Source: Pseudomonas sp. LP_7_YM
GTDB taxonomy: Bacteria > Pseudomonadota > Gammaproteobacteria > Pseudomonadales > Pseudomonadaceae
Assembly: GCF_004364435.1 (NCBI RefSeq)
Contig: NZ_SOCT01000008.1
Coordinates: forward strand, 62,001-126,000
Direction: 5' to 3'
DNA length: 64,000 bases
The notes under the pieces were generated by a model. The model had not been told where the DNA came from. It did no database searches and saw only the letters and a program-made list of their open reading frames with translations. Position 1 is the first letter of the stretch, and every line of letters starts with the position of its first letter. A program made the position numbers and the translations under genes. This document shows positions 26,171 to 34,981 of this stretch, piece after piece.

Positions 26171-26797
26171 TCAGGCCGGTTTGAAGAGGTCGTTGAAGGC
26201 ACGGGCGCGGCGCGTCACTTCCTGGGTCGTCTCGGCGCCGAACAAGCCATGCACCACCGCGAGCAGGTCAGCGCCGTGAGCCACCAGTGGCGCGGCGTTT
26301 TCCAGGGTGATGCCACCGATGACAGCGATGGGCAACTTGATGCGCTGACGTGCTTCGGCCAGCATTTCCAGGCTGCACGCGGGCGCGCCGGGCTTTGTGC
26401 TGGAGTTGAAGAAGCGGCCGAATGCGACGTAGGTGGCTCCGTCGACCCTGGCTTTTTCCGCCAGTTCAAGCTGCGCATGGCAGGTGGCACCCACGATGGC
26501 CTTGTGACCGAGCAGAGCGCGGGCGTCCGGCAGTGAGCCGTCGGTTTGCCCCAGGTGCACCCCGACGCCAAGCCGTGCGGCGACTTCGGCGTCATCGTTG
26601 ATGATCAAGCGGGTCTTGTAGCACTCGCACAGTTTCAGCAGTTCCGAGGCCTCGCGCAGGCGGTGAGTCTCGTCACCGGATTTGTCGCGGTATTGCAGAA
26701 GTGTCACGCCGCCGTCGAGTGCTGCTTTGACATAGGCCAGAAATTTGCCAGCCAGTAGCTGGCTGTCGGTAACGGCATACAGGCCACGTAGTTTCAT
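26171..26797 (-). CDS. thiE: Thiamine-phosphate synthase
   Basis: 208-residue TIM-barrel enzyme that joins HMP-pyrophosphate and thiazole phosphate to thiamine phosphate. Motifs seen: LYAVTD at the start, QYRDKSG, INDDAEVAARLGVGVHLGQ and the C-terminal phosphate-binding IGGITLENA. It begins 26 bp after thiD; with thiD and hemL it forms one - strand run. Confidence 0.95.
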   Translation of the reverse strand: MKLRGLYAVTDSQLLAGKFLAYVKAALDGGVTLLQYRDKSGDETHRLREASELLKLCECYKTRLIINDDAEVAARLGVGVHLGQTDGSLPDARALLGHKAIVGATCHAQLELAEKARVDGATYVAFGRFFNSSTKPGAPACSLEMLAEARQRIKLPIAVIGGITLENAAPLVAHGADLLAVVHGLFGAETTQEVTRRARAFNDLFKPA

Positions 26798-26822
26798 CAG
26801 GGGTGCCTCTTTTTTCGTGGCG

Positions 26823-27620
26823 TTACGAGCAGAAATCCAACGGCAGGCGCCGGGGCACGAACTGCCCCTTGCCCAGTTGCTCTGCGTCGCGCAACGTGCG
26901 CCAAGTGTAGTCCAGTGCTATTTGCACAGCCCCGATCAGGTCCTGCCCCAGCGCCAAACGACCGGCCAGCGCGCTTGCCAGTGTGCAGCCGGAGCCGTGA
27001 TAACTGCCTGGCAGCCGCTGGCAGGTGAAGGTGCGCGGCTTTGCGTTGCGTATGTAGAGGCGGTTGTGAACCTCGTGCTCGTCGCCGTGCCCACCTGTGA
27101 TCAGCAAATGCTCGCAGAACGGCAGGAGTTTTTCGGCGCATTCGTCGGCGCTGCCCTCGGGCAGTTCAGCCAGAATCCGCGCCTCAGGCAGGTTCGGCGT
27201 GGCTATGGTCGCCAACGGCAGCAGACGCTCGCGCATGGCATAGCCCACTTCATCCCTGCCAAGCCGCCCGCCGCCCCCGGCACGCAGGACAGGGTCGCAG
27301 ACCGTGGGCAGATGCGGATTGGCCTGGAGCAAACCGACCACGGTGTCGACCATCTCCAGCGAGCCGAGCATTCCCAGCTTCACGGCAGCGACCGGTGAGT
27401 CGTTAAGCACGGCATTAGCCTGTGCAAGGACCCATTCGCGATCCAGCACCCGAAAGTCGGTAACGTTCACGGTGTCCTGAATCGTCAGCGCAGTGATCGT
27501 TGGCGCAGCGTGACAACCCTGAGCGAGCAGTGCTTCGATATCGGCCTGCAAGCCGGCACCGCCACTGGGATCGTGGCCGGAGAAACAGAGGACAACAGGG
27601 CGGGAGCTATAGATATTCAT
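26823..27620 (-). CDS. thiD: Hydroxymethylpyrimidine/phosphomethylpyrimidine kinase
   Basis: 265 residues from ATG 27620. ThiD phosphorylates HMP and HMP-phosphate ahead of ThiE. The ribokinase-like fold is marked by CFSGHDPSGGAGLQADIEA near the start and the C-terminal GSGCTLASALAGRLA anion-hole motif. An upstream frame start at 27680 adds 20 residues without family similarity. No thiamine-pyrophosphate riboswitch was recognised upstream. Confidence 0.94.
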   Translation of the reverse strand: MNIYSSRPVVLCFSGHDPSGGAGLQADIEALLAQGCHAAPTITALTIQDTVNVTDFRVLDREWVLAQANAVLNDSPVAAVKLGMLGSLEMVDTVVGLLQANPHLPTVCDPVLRAGGGGRLGRDEVGYAMRERLLPLATIATPNLPEARILAELPEGSADECAEKLLPFCEHLLITGGHGDEHEVHNRLYIRNAKPRTFTCQRLPGSYHGSGCTLASALAGRLALGQDLIGAVQIALDYTWRTLRDAEQLGKGQFVPRRLPLDFCS

Positions 27621-27959
27621 GGTGCGCGAGCTTACCACTAAAGCTTTTGGCGGGCTGCCGGTCGCTGGCAGATTTTTCAAGCAGCCGGACTGGAAGGCTC
27701 TAATTCAACGCTCGCAGGCACGATAGTACCAATTGACCTGAAAGCGTCATGAAAGTATGTCGGGTGACGATACAGATAGTGTCAAGCAGCTATCAGTCGT
27801 TATGCTGTCGGACGGTATGCCGTTTTTTCCGTCAAAAGAGTGAGCGCAAGTGCTTTACCCGTTAAGCAGACTGGCCGAAATTTCGGTCCTGAATCGAATG
27901 TTGCCTCCCATGGATCAAGGGTATCAGCTCGCCGCTCAGAGTACGGTTGGCGGGGTTGC
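27621..27959. other. Divergent promoter region of thiD and the ladS-like gene
   Basis: About 340 bases. A small hairpin ACGG-TATG-CCGT followed by TTTTT lies at about 27812-27829, which could be a weak terminator or leader element on the + strand ahead of the sensor kinase. No TPP riboswitch signature was found. Otherwise nothing recognised. Confidence 0.45.
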
Positions 27960-29912
27960 ATGCGTCTTTTTCTGACCCTGCTGCTGATCCTGCTGCCGAC
28001 ACTGGCCAGCGCTGTGGAGTTTGATGAGACCACGCGCATGCTGGCATTGGGTTCCGCGACCCAGGTATTCGAAGATGCGACAGGCGTTGCCACGATCAAG
28101 GAAGTGGCGTCGCCCGAAGGTCAGTCCCGGTTTCGCGCGCTGGAAGGTAACGCGCTTAACGCAGGTTTTTCAAAATCGGTGTTCTGGTTGAAGGTGCAAC
28201 TGACCTACCGGCCGGTCAATCCGGTGGCCTTTGCCGACTGGTTACTGGAGCTTGCGTATCCTCCGATGGATCACGTTGATCTGTACCTGGCGAGCGACAC
28301 AGCCGAGCCAAGCCTGACCTGGCAGACCGGCGACATGCTGCCCTTTGACAGCCGTCAGGTAAAACAGAACAACTACCTGTTTGAACTGAACCTTGCGCCC
28401 AACGAAAGCAAGACTGCCTACGTGCGCATTTCCAGCCATGGCTCGGTGCAGGCCCCGCTCAATCTCTGGGCCAGTCATGCGTACATCGAGGATCAACCGG
28501 CGCGGCTTTATATTCTCGGCATGATCTACGGCGTACTGGCGGTGATGCTGGTCTACAACCTGTTCATCTATATGAGCGTGCGTGACACCAGCTACCTCTA
28601 TTACATCTGCTATATCACCTGTTTCGGGCTGTATCAGGTGTCGGTCAATGGCGCCGGGATCGAATTTTTGTGGCCGGACAATCCCTGGTGGGCCAACACA
28701 TCGACCACTTACCTGATTGCCGCAGCGATCCTTTTCGCCAGCCAGTTCGCCCGTAAATTCCTGCAAACCCGAAGGCTGGGGCGGTGGCTGGATGTTCCGC
28801 TGTGGCTGATGATGGCCTGCGCGGCGGTGATCATGGTGCTCTCCTTAACGCTGGATTACGGCATAGCGCTGCGCCTGGTCACGGGCCTGGTGTTTGTGTT
28901 TACCCCGGTGATTCTGCTGATTGGCATCGTTGCCTGGCTCAAGGGCCGCCGTGTCGCACGTTACTTCATCTTCGGCTGGTCGGCGTTTCTGCTGGGCGGC
29001 GTCGTCAACGCCACCATGTTGCTGGGCCTACTGCCGAATAATTTCTGGACCATGTACGCCAGTCAGATCGGTTCGGTAGTGGAAGTTGCACTGCTGTCGC
29101 TGGCATTGGCCGATCGCATCAACACTCTGCGGGAGCGCCAGACGCAGATTCTGGCGCAGTCGAGCAAGGACCTGGAGAAGCTCAACCAGCAATTGGCTGT
29201 CAGCAACCGCTTGAAAGACGAGTTTCTGGCCACGCTCACTCACGAACTGCGCACGCCGATGAATGGCGTCATCGGCTCGCTTGAACTGATGCAGCTGGAC
29301 GCAGCCGAGCATGATATCCAGTTGTACCGCCAGACCGCGGCCGACTCCGCGCAGAACATGATGGGCATCGTCAACGGCATTCTGACCCTCACCGAGTTGC
29401 AGGCCGGCCGCGTCACGGTGCAGAGCCAAGCCTTTGGCCTGCGGCATTTACTGTTTCGGATACGCAGCACGTTCGAGCCTGTGGCCCGCGGCAAGGGCCT
29501 GGCCTTGAGCGTCGAGCTCGATGAAGAACTGCCGGACAGCTTGCAGGGCGATGCGCTGAAATTGCGTCAGTGCCTGGAGTGCCTGACCGACAACGCCATC
29601 AAGTTCACCCGGCACGGTTCGGTCAGGATTTGCGTAAAGGGTCACACCGACGATCAGCAGGTGCGCTTGCTGATCGATGTCATCGACACCGGCATTGGCT
29701 TCGTTCGGGACGAAGAAACCCTTTACGCCAACTTCTATCAGGTGGATGGATCGATGACCCGCGAGTACGGTGGCCTTGGCATTGGGCTGGGGATCTGCCG
29801 TCAATTGATCGAATTGCTGGGTGGCCGTTTGAGCCATCAGTCCGAGCCAGGCAATGGCAGTCAGTTCAGGTTGAGTCTGGACGTACAGCGAGGGGCGCCG
29901 CCGGTGGTTTGA
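27960..29912 (+). CDS. ladS: LadS-like sensor histidine kinase (7TMR-DISM), lacking a receiver domain
   Basis: 650 residues from ATG 27960, which starts a signal peptide (MRLFLTLLLILLPTLASA); an upstream start would add 40 residues before it. A periplasmic 7TMR-DISMED2 domain (~20-170) precedes a seven-helix DISM membrane region (~185-390), a HisKA domain with His 428 in FLATLTHELRTPMNGV and a HATPase domain with TDNAIKFTRHG, DTGIGF and GLGIGLGI. The gene order hemL-thiE-thiD-kinase matches ladS in P. aeruginosa, where LadS feeds the Gac/Rsm pathway and promotes biofilm. Unlike P. aeruginosa LadS, the protein ends after HATPase, and a terminator follows, so there is no receiver domain. The name rests on synteny and layout. 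Confidence 0.8.
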   Translation: MRLFLTLLLILLPTLASAVEFDETTRMLALGSATQVFEDATGVATIKEVASPEGQSRFRALEGNALNAGFSKSVFWLKVQLTYRPVNPVAFADWLLELAYPPMDHVDLYLASDTAEPSLTWQTGDMLPFDSRQVKQNNYLFELNLAPNESKTAYVRISSHGSVQAPLNLWASHAYIEDQPARLYILGMIYGVLAVMLVYNLFIYMSVRDTSYLYYICYITCFGLYQVSVNGAGIEFLWPDNPWWANTSTTYLIAAAILFASQFARKFLQTRRLGRWLDVPLWLMMACAAVIMVLSLTLDYGIALRLVTGLVFVFTPVILLIGIVAWLKGRRVARYFIFGWSAFLLGGVVNATMLLGLLPNNFWTMYASQIGSVVEVALLSLALADRINTLRERQTQILAQSSKDLEKLNQQLAVSNRLKDEFLATLTHELRTPMNGVIGSLELMQLDAAEHDIQLYRQTAADSAQNMMGIVNGILTLTELQAGRVTVQSQAFGLRHLLFRIRSTFEPVARGKGLALSVELDEELPDSLQGDALKLRQCLECLTDNAIKFTRHGSVRICVKGHTDDQQVRLLIDVIDTGIGFVRDEETLYANFYQVDGSMTREYGGLGIGLGICRQLIELLGGRLSHQSEPGNGSQFRLSLDVQRGAPPVV

Positions 29913-29974
29913 TCGCAGTCAGAGTGAGGTAACTGCGCACTACCTATGGGAGCCCGCTTGCTGACTGACAGGGC

Positions 29975-30012
29975 AAAAGCGCCGTCATTTAGTCGGCTAT
30001 GGCGCTTTTTTC
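29975..30012 (+). terminator. Rho-independent terminator after the ladS-like gene
   Basis: Stem AAAAGCGCC / GGCGCTTTT with an inner pairing around ATTTAG and a T-run (TTTTTT) on the + strand. Confidence 0.85.
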
Positions 30013-30082
30013 GTCTTCCGCTGCGTGATTCACTGGTTCGCATCCGCTGGCGCTGCGCGCCAACTCGAACCGGAGCCCGCTC

Positions 30083-31732
30083 ATGAATCTGCATCAGTTC
30101 GCCGAAACCCACGAAGTCACCAATCAGCCGCCGTCGCTGGACGGAACCAATCTTTACCGCATCGACCTGCCGTTGCAGCAATGGTCGAGGCGTTTCGGTG
30201 CGGGCTGGGCGCAGGCGAAAATCGATGCCTACGGCGCGTTGGCAGGCGGGCCGCTGATGGAGGCGGGGTTTCTCGCCAACCAGAACAAGCCGGTGTTCGT
30301 CAGCCATGACCGCTACGGTCATCGCATCGATCTGGTGGAGTTTCATCCCGCTTACCATCAGTTGATGCAGACCGCTGTCGAACACGGTATTGCTTCGCTG
30401 CCCTGGACGGATCCACGGGAAGGCGCTCACGTTGCCCGCGCGTGCATGAGTTACCTGCACACTCAGGCCGAGGCGGGGAGCGGCTGTCCGCTGACCATGA
30501 CCTTCGCCAGCGTTCCGGCCCTGAGATTGCAGCCTGAGCTGGCCGACATCTGGCTGCCGAAAATCTTCGCGACTCAGTACGACCCGCGCAACGTCGGGAT
30601 CGCTCATAAAACCGGGGTCACTATTGGCATGGCGATGACCGAGAAGCAGGGTGGCACCGACGTGCGGGCCAACACCACCCGGGCTTATCCGGTCGGTCAG
30701 CCTGGGCCCGGTCAGGCTTACGAGCTGGTGGGCCACAAGTGGTTTTGCTCTGCCCCCATGTGCGATGCCTTCCTCACCCTGGCCCAGACGGACAAGGGCC
30801 TAACCTGTTTCCTGCTGCCGCGCCACCGCCCGGATGACACACCTAACGCGTTCTGCATACAGCGCCTGAAGAACAAGCTGGGCAACTGGTCCAACGCTTC
30901 CAGCGAAGTGGAGTTTCGGGGTGCGCTGGCGTGGATGGTTGGCGAAGAAGGGCGCGGCGTGCCGACGATCATCGAGATGGTCGCCATGACCCGCTTTGAT
31001 TGCATGGCCGGTTCCAGCGCCTTGATGCGTCAGGCGCTGACTCAGGCTGCGCATCATTGCGCGCATCGCACGGTCAGCGGGCGTGTACTCAGCGAGCAAC
31101 CGTTGATGCAGAACGTGTTGGCCGATCTGGCGCTGGAGAGTGAGGCCGCGCTGGCACTGACCCTGCGCATGGGGCGTGCTCTGGAACGTCTGGACGACGC
31201 CCACGAAGCGCGTTTCGCCCGGCTGGTGACGGCGGTGGGTAAGTACTGGATCTGCAAACGGGCCCCGGCAATGATCAATGAAGCTGCCGAGTGTATGGGC
31301 GGTGCCGGGTACATCGAAGACACCATCCTGCCGCGTCTTTATAGGGAGGCGCCGGTGAACTCGACGTGGGAAGGCTCGGGCAACGTGCAATGCCTGGACG
31401 TACTGCGTGCGTTGTCGAAGGAGCCGGGCGTGCTGGATGCATTGTTCGATGAGCTGGGCGACGGACATGGCGACGCGCGTCTGGCGGCGCACATTAGTCA
31501 GTTGAAGACGGCGTTCAAGGACACCCATGACATCCAGTACCGCGCCCGGCAGCTGACAGAGGACATTGCCGTCGGACTTCAAGCCAAGTTGCTGCTGGAA
31601 GCGGGTAATTCGGTGGTCAGTGACGGCTTTATCGCCGGGCGTTTGCAGCACCCCGGCCGGGTCTACGGCACGCTGCCGCGAGGGGTGGATGTCCAGGCAC
31701 TGGTGGCGCGCTCGTCCCCGACAATGGCCTGA
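30083..31732 (+). CDS. AidB-like acyl-CoA dehydrogenase
   Basis: 549 residues, close to E. coli AidB (541). The protein starts with the AidB-type N-terminal segment (HEVTNQPPSLDGTNLYRID), then the acyl-CoA dehydrogenase domains with GMAMTEKQGGTDVRANTT, and the C-terminal domain with CMGGAGYIEDTILPRLYREA. AidB is FAD-binding, binds DNA and is induced by alkylation stress in E. coli; its true substrate is unclear. Transcribed with its own leader after the ladS terminator. Whether this orthologue belongs to an Ada regulon cannot be told from the sequence. Confidence 0.88.
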   Translation: MNLHQFAETHEVTNQPPSLDGTNLYRIDLPLQQWSRRFGAGWAQAKIDAYGALAGGPLMEAGFLANQNKPVFVSHDRYGHRIDLVEFHPAYHQLMQTAVEHGIASLPWTDPREGAHVARACMSYLHTQAEAGSGCPLTMTFASVPALRLQPELADIWLPKIFATQYDPRNVGIAHKTGVTIGMAMTEKQGGTDVRANTTRAYPVGQPGPGQAYELVGHKWFCSAPMCDAFLTLAQTDKGLTCFLLPRHRPDDTPNAFCIQRLKNKLGNWSNASSEVEFRGALAWMVGEEGRGVPTIIEMVAMTRFDCMAGSSALMRQALTQAAHHCAHRTVSGRVLSEQPLMQNVLADLALESEAALALTLRMGRALERLDDAHEARFARLVTAVGKYWICKRAPAMINEAAECMGGAGYIEDTILPRLYREAPVNSTWEGSGNVQCLDVLRALSKEPGVLDALFDELGDGHGDARLAAHISQLKTAFKDTHDIQYRARQLTEDIAVGLQAKLLLEAGNSVVSDGFIAGRLQHPGRVYGTLPRGVDVQALVARSSPTMA

Positions 31733-31738
31733 TCGACA

Positions 31739-31813
31739 ATCCATTCGCGATACGTCGGCATGAGCGACACCTGTGTTTCGGATCTCCCACCGCTTTGCGA
31801 ATGAATTCGCCGC
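31739..31813. repeat. Degenerate REP doublet
   Basis: CCATTCGCGATACG at 31741 and TTTGCGAATGAATTCGCCG at about 31795 are inverted relatives of the 21969 doublet, about 40 bases apart. It lies between the AidB-like gene and amn. Confidence 0.6.
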
Positions 31814-31919
31814 ACCTGGGGAATGCCGCGCCCGGTTTTGTTTCTCGTCAACGCCGCTCGTGTCTTCTCCCGCTGTTGCAGGCAAGATGGGGCCTTGCAA
31901 GAACAGAAGGATGCGCATT

Positions 31920-33383
31920 GTGACTGAAGCTTTTATTGTCGTAGAAACCGCCGAGCAAGCTGTGGACCGGCTTGCCCAGTTGCACGGTCGTGCAACCAGC
32001 GCCTTGAGCCAGGCGCTCAAGCGTTATCTCAAAGACCGCGTCGAGCCCGACGCCGCCGAGCGTCTGCTGTTCCGCTACCCCGAATTGCGTCTGACCTATC
32101 ACTGCCACGGCGACGTGCCGCTGACCACTCGCGCCTATGCCAAGGTTCAACTGCCTGGCACTTACAGCATCACCGTCACCCACCCGGCAGCGTTCCGCAA
32201 ATACTTGCTCGAACAGCTCGTGCCGCTGATGAACGACTACACCGTGACGATCGAAGTCGGGGTCAGCGAGCAGAACATTCCTTACCCGTATGTGGTCGAG
32301 CAGGGCGACGAACTGGCGGGCACTGGCGTTACCGCCGCGACGCTTGCCCGTGTGTTCCCAAGTACCGACCTGTCTGCTGCCACCGATGGCATCGCCGATG
32401 GCCTGTACGACTGGGCCAACACCGACCCGCTGCCACTGGCACTGTTCGATGCGGCCCGTGTGGACTTCTCGCTGCGCCGGCTGGTGCACTACACCGGCAG
32501 CGACTGGCGCCATGTGCAGCCGTGGATTTTGCTGACCAACTACCACCGCTACGTCGACCAGTTCATCGTCCACGGCCTTGAGAAACTGCGTGACGATCCG
32601 CGTTTCGTGAAAATGGTCCTGCCGGGCAATGTCATCGTCGACAAAAGCATGGATTACGGCGAGGCCCAGGCCATCGTCGCAAGCGTGGTCTGGCACCGTT
32701 ATCAGATGCCGGCCTATCACCTGATCGCTGATGACGGTCACGGCGTCACCCTGGTCAACATTGGTGTCGGCCCATCCAATGCCAAAAACATCACCGACCA
32801 CCTGGCCGTGCTGCGACCGCATTGCTGGCTGATGATCGGTCACTGTGGCGGGCTGCGTCAGTCGCAAACCATCGGCGATTACGTGCTGGCCCACGCCTAT
32901 ATGCGTCGTGACGGCATTCTTGATCGTGTACTGCCACCGAACATCCCGATCCCCGCCCTGGCCGAAGTGCAGTTGGCCTTGCAGGAATCGGCAGCGCAGA
33001 TCACGGGCGAGCGTGGCGAGGACCTGAAAAAACGCCTGCGCACCGGCACCGTGCTGACTTACGACGACCGTAACTGGGAACTGCGCTGGGCGCAGGAGCG
33101 ACCACTGATCAACCTGTCGCGCGCCGTGGCTGTGGACATGGAAAGCGGCACCATTGCCGCTCAGGGCTATCGTTTGCGCGTCCCGTACGGGACTTTGCTC
33201 TGTGTCTCCGACAAGCCGTTGCACAGCGAAATCAAGTTGCCAGGCTCGGCCAACGCCTTCTACGAGCGCGCCGTGACTCAGCATTTGAAGATCGGCATTG
33301 CGGCACTGGACCTGATGCGCACCCAGCTCAACTCGCTGCACTCGCGCAAACTGCGCAGCTTCGATGAGCCGCCGTTCCGCTGA
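31920..33383 (+). CDS. amn: AMP nucleosidase
   Basis: 487 residues from GTG 31920, close to E. coli Amn (484). It hydrolyses AMP to adenine and ribose 5-phosphate, controlling intracellular AMP. An N-terminal AMNp_N domain (~10-180) precedes a nucleoside-phosphorylase-like catalytic domain with NIGVGPSNAKNITDHLA, MIGHCGGLR and AVDMESGTIAAQGYR. The start choice follows AGAAGG at 31905-31910: it lies nine bases before this GTG but directly abuts the in-frame ATG at 31911. A perfect terminator follows the stop. Confidence 0.92.
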   Translation: MTEAFIVVETAEQAVDRLAQLHGRATSALSQALKRYLKDRVEPDAAERLLFRYPELRLTYHCHGDVPLTTRAYAKVQLPGTYSITVTHPAAFRKYLLEQLVPLMNDYTVTIEVGVSEQNIPYPYVVEQGDELAGTGVTAATLARVFPSTDLSAATDGIADGLYDWANTDPLPLALFDAARVDFSLRRLVHYTGSDWRHVQPWILLTNYHRYVDQFIVHGLEKLRDDPRFVKMVLPGNVIVDKSMDYGEAQAIVASVVWHRYQMPAYHLIADDGHGVTLVNIGVGPSNAKNITDHLAVLRPHCWLMIGHCGGLRQSQTIGDYVLAHAYMRRDGILDRVLPPNIPIPALAEVQLALQESAAQITGERGEDLKKRLRTGTVLTYDDRNWELRWAQERPLINLSRAVAVDMESGTIAAQGYRLRVPYGTLLCVSDKPLHSEIKLPGSANAFYERAVTQHLKIGIAALDLMRTQLNSLHSRKLRSFDEPPFR

Positions 33384-33400
33384 TTTGCTGGCTGTTCAGG

Positions 33401-33433
33401 GAAAGGGCCACTACAGTGGCCCTTTCCGTTTTC
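33401..33433 (+). terminator. Rho-independent terminator after amn
   Basis: Perfect 12-bp stem GAAAGGGCCACT / AGTGGCCCTTTC with a two-base loop, followed by CGTTTTC. It separates amn from rluE. Confidence 0.85.
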
Positions 33434-33448
33434 ATGCTTTGAGCCGAT

Positions 33449-34081
33449 ATGCCCCGCCATCAACGTCCTGTCTCCCGCCGCCCGGCACCGAATGCTTCCG
33501 GGGCACCCCGCCGTGTCGCCAAGGCTCCGCCTGCAGAGCCCCGGTTAATCCTGTTCAACAAGCCGTTCGATGTGTTGACCCAATTCAGCGATGGCGAAGG
33601 CCGGGCGACGCTTAAGGATTTCATCGAGATCCCCGGAATCTACCCGGCCGGACGGCTGGACCGTGACAGCGAAGGCCTGCTCTTGCTGACCAACGACGGT
33701 CAGTTGCAGGCGCGCATCGCCGATCCCAAACACAAATTGGCCAAGACGTATTGGGTGCAGGTGGAAGGTGAGCCTTGCGAGGAGCAGCTGCAAAAACTGC
33801 GCGAGGGCGTCGAGCTCAACGACGGCCCGACGTTGCCCGCAGAAGCCAGGCGACTGGACGAACCCGATCTCTGGCCGCGTAATCCGCCGGTACGCTTTCG
33901 CAAAAGTGTCCCGACGCATTGGCTGGAACTGGTGATCAAAGAAGGCCGGAATCGGCAGGTGCGCCGGATGACTGCAGCGGTCGGGCTGCCTACCCTACGG
34001 CTGGTCAGGGTGCGAATTGGCGACTGGAGCATCGAGGATCTGGATCAAGGGCAGTGGCGCGAAGTGCCGGCGAAGTTGTAA
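33449..34081 (+). CDS. rluE: 23S rRNA pseudouridine synthase RluE family
   Basis: 210-residue RsuA/RluB/E/F-family enzyme without an N-terminal S4 domain, as expected for RluE, which converts U2457 of 23S rRNA to pseudouridine. The catalytic Asp lies in PAGRLDRDSEGLLLLTNDG, and the C-terminal motif EGRNRQVRRMTAAVGLPTLRL is intact (split here across two conserved segments). The first ~30 residues are basic and Pro-rich. A short spacer of 15 bases separates it from the amn terminator, so its promoter may overlap that hairpin. Confidence 0.9.
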   Translation: MPRHQRPVSRRPAPNASGAPRRVAKAPPAEPRLILFNKPFDVLTQFSDGEGRATLKDFIEIPGIYPAGRLDRDSEGLLLLTNDGQLQARIADPKHKLAKTYWVQVEGEPCEEQLQKLREGVELNDGPTLPAEARRLDEPDLWPRNPPVRFRKSVPTHWLELVIKEGRNRQVRRMTAAVGLPTLRLVRVRIGDWSIEDLDQGQWREVPAKL

Positions 34082-34125
34082 GGGTGGATCAGGCGATCAC
34101 GTTTCTGCGAGGTTGTTCACAACCC

Positions 34126-34213
34126 CATATGGGAGCGAAATTATTCGCGATGGGATTGAACAGCCAACCGCCCTCGTAGCCTGAAACATTTTTCGCGAAT
34201 GAATTTGCGCCCA
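34126..34213. repeat. REP doublet (REPIN-like)
   Basis: TGGGAGCGAAATTATTCGCG at about 34130 and its inverted partner TTCGCGAATGAATTTGCGCC at about 34192, some 40 bases apart, between rluE and the convergent DUF2788 gene. Confidence 0.75.
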
Positions 34214-34235
34214 TTAAGAATCGTGAAATAGAGGG

Positions 34236-34442
34236 TTATGGATGCTGTTCAAGATAAGCAATCACCACACTCTTGATCACGAACGCCAGCACGCCCAGGC
34301 CTAGCACTGCGAAGAGAATCACCGTGCCATAACGGCCTGCCTGGGATTTTTTCGCCAGGTCCCAGACGATGAAGCCCATGAAACCGACCAGCACAGTAAT
34401 CAGAATGGTCATCATCCATTGTTCGAATAACTCGGTTTCCAC
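34236..34442 (-). CDS. DUF2788 family small membrane protein
   Basis: 68 residues from GTG 34442, or 72 from ATG 34454. The sequence ETELFEQWMMTIL ... FMGFIVWDLAKKSQAGRYGT is typical of DUF2788. Two hydrophobic helices (~9-28 and ~40-60) are linked by a short basic cytosolic loop. I favour GTG because GGAG lies six bases before it. Function unknown. It lies 51 bp after the Lrp-type gene on the same strand. Confidence 0.8.
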   Translation of the reverse strand: METELFEQWMMTILITVLVGFMGFIVWDLAKKSQAGRYGTVILFAVLGLGVLAFVIKSVVIAYLEQHP

Positions 34443-34492
34443 GCTCATCTCCATGGAGTGCTCGGACGTTGACGTTAGAACACGTGCAGACA

Positions 34493-34981
34493 TCAGTTGC
34501 GCAGGTGCACCAGCGGCAGTTCGGTACTGGCCAGAACCTGATTGAGCACGAAACTCGAGCGTACGCTGGTGACCCCGTCGATACGGGTCAGATGGCCTAG
34601 CAGGAATTTCTGATAGTGGTCCATGTCCGGCACCACCACTTTCAGTTGATAGTCGGCATCGACACCGGTTACCAGGCTGCATTCGAGAACTTGCGGCAGA
34701 TTGCGTATCTGCTGCTCGAAGTTCTCGAAACGGTCAGGGGTGTGGCGGTCCATGCCGATCAACACATAGGCCGTCAGACTCAGCCCCAGTTTTTTGCGAT
34801 CCAGCAGCGCGACCTGACGAACGATATAGCCATCGTCTTCCAACTGTTTGACCCGTCGCGAGCAAGGCGATGGCGAGAGGCCGATGCGTTCTGCCAGCTC
34901 CTGATTGGAGATGCGTGCGTCACGCTGCAGTTCGGCCAAAATACTCAGGTCATATCTATCGAGCTTGCTCACGGAAGGCAC
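34493..34981 (-). CDS. Lrp/AsnC family transcriptional regulator
   Basis: 162 residues, usual for the family. An N-terminal winged HTH (LDRYDLSILAELQRDARISNQELAERIGLSPSPCSRRVKQLE) in two contiguous conserved parts is followed by the RAM/ACT ligand domain (AYVLIGMDRHTP ... LVTGVDADYQLKV). Members sense amino acids and act as octamers, often regulating a divergent neighbour and themselves. No divergent protein gene exists here (next entry), so the target is not evident. I cannot tell Lrp from BkdR-type or other paralogues by sequence alone. Confidence 0.88.
   Translation of the reverse strand: MPSVSKLDRYDLSILAELQRDARISNQELAERIGLSPSPCSRRVKQLEDDGYIVRQVALLDRKKLGLSLTAYVLIGMDRHTPDRFENFEQQIRNLPQVLECSLVTGVDADYQLKVVVPDMDHYQKFLLGHLTRIDGVTSVRSSFVLNQVLASTELPLVHLRN

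Noticed and set aside
26121..27959. Thiamine pyrophosphate riboswitch near the thi genes
   Set aside because: I looked upstream of thiD and thiE for the conserved CTGAGA and related elements and did not find them.
30800..32020. 406-codon - strand frame opposite the AidB-like gene
   Set aside because: Antisense shadow; spans the intergenic repeat and shows no domain.
31848..33341. 497-codon - strand frame opposite amn
   Set aside because: Antisense shadow of AMP nucleosidase, which has intact motifs.
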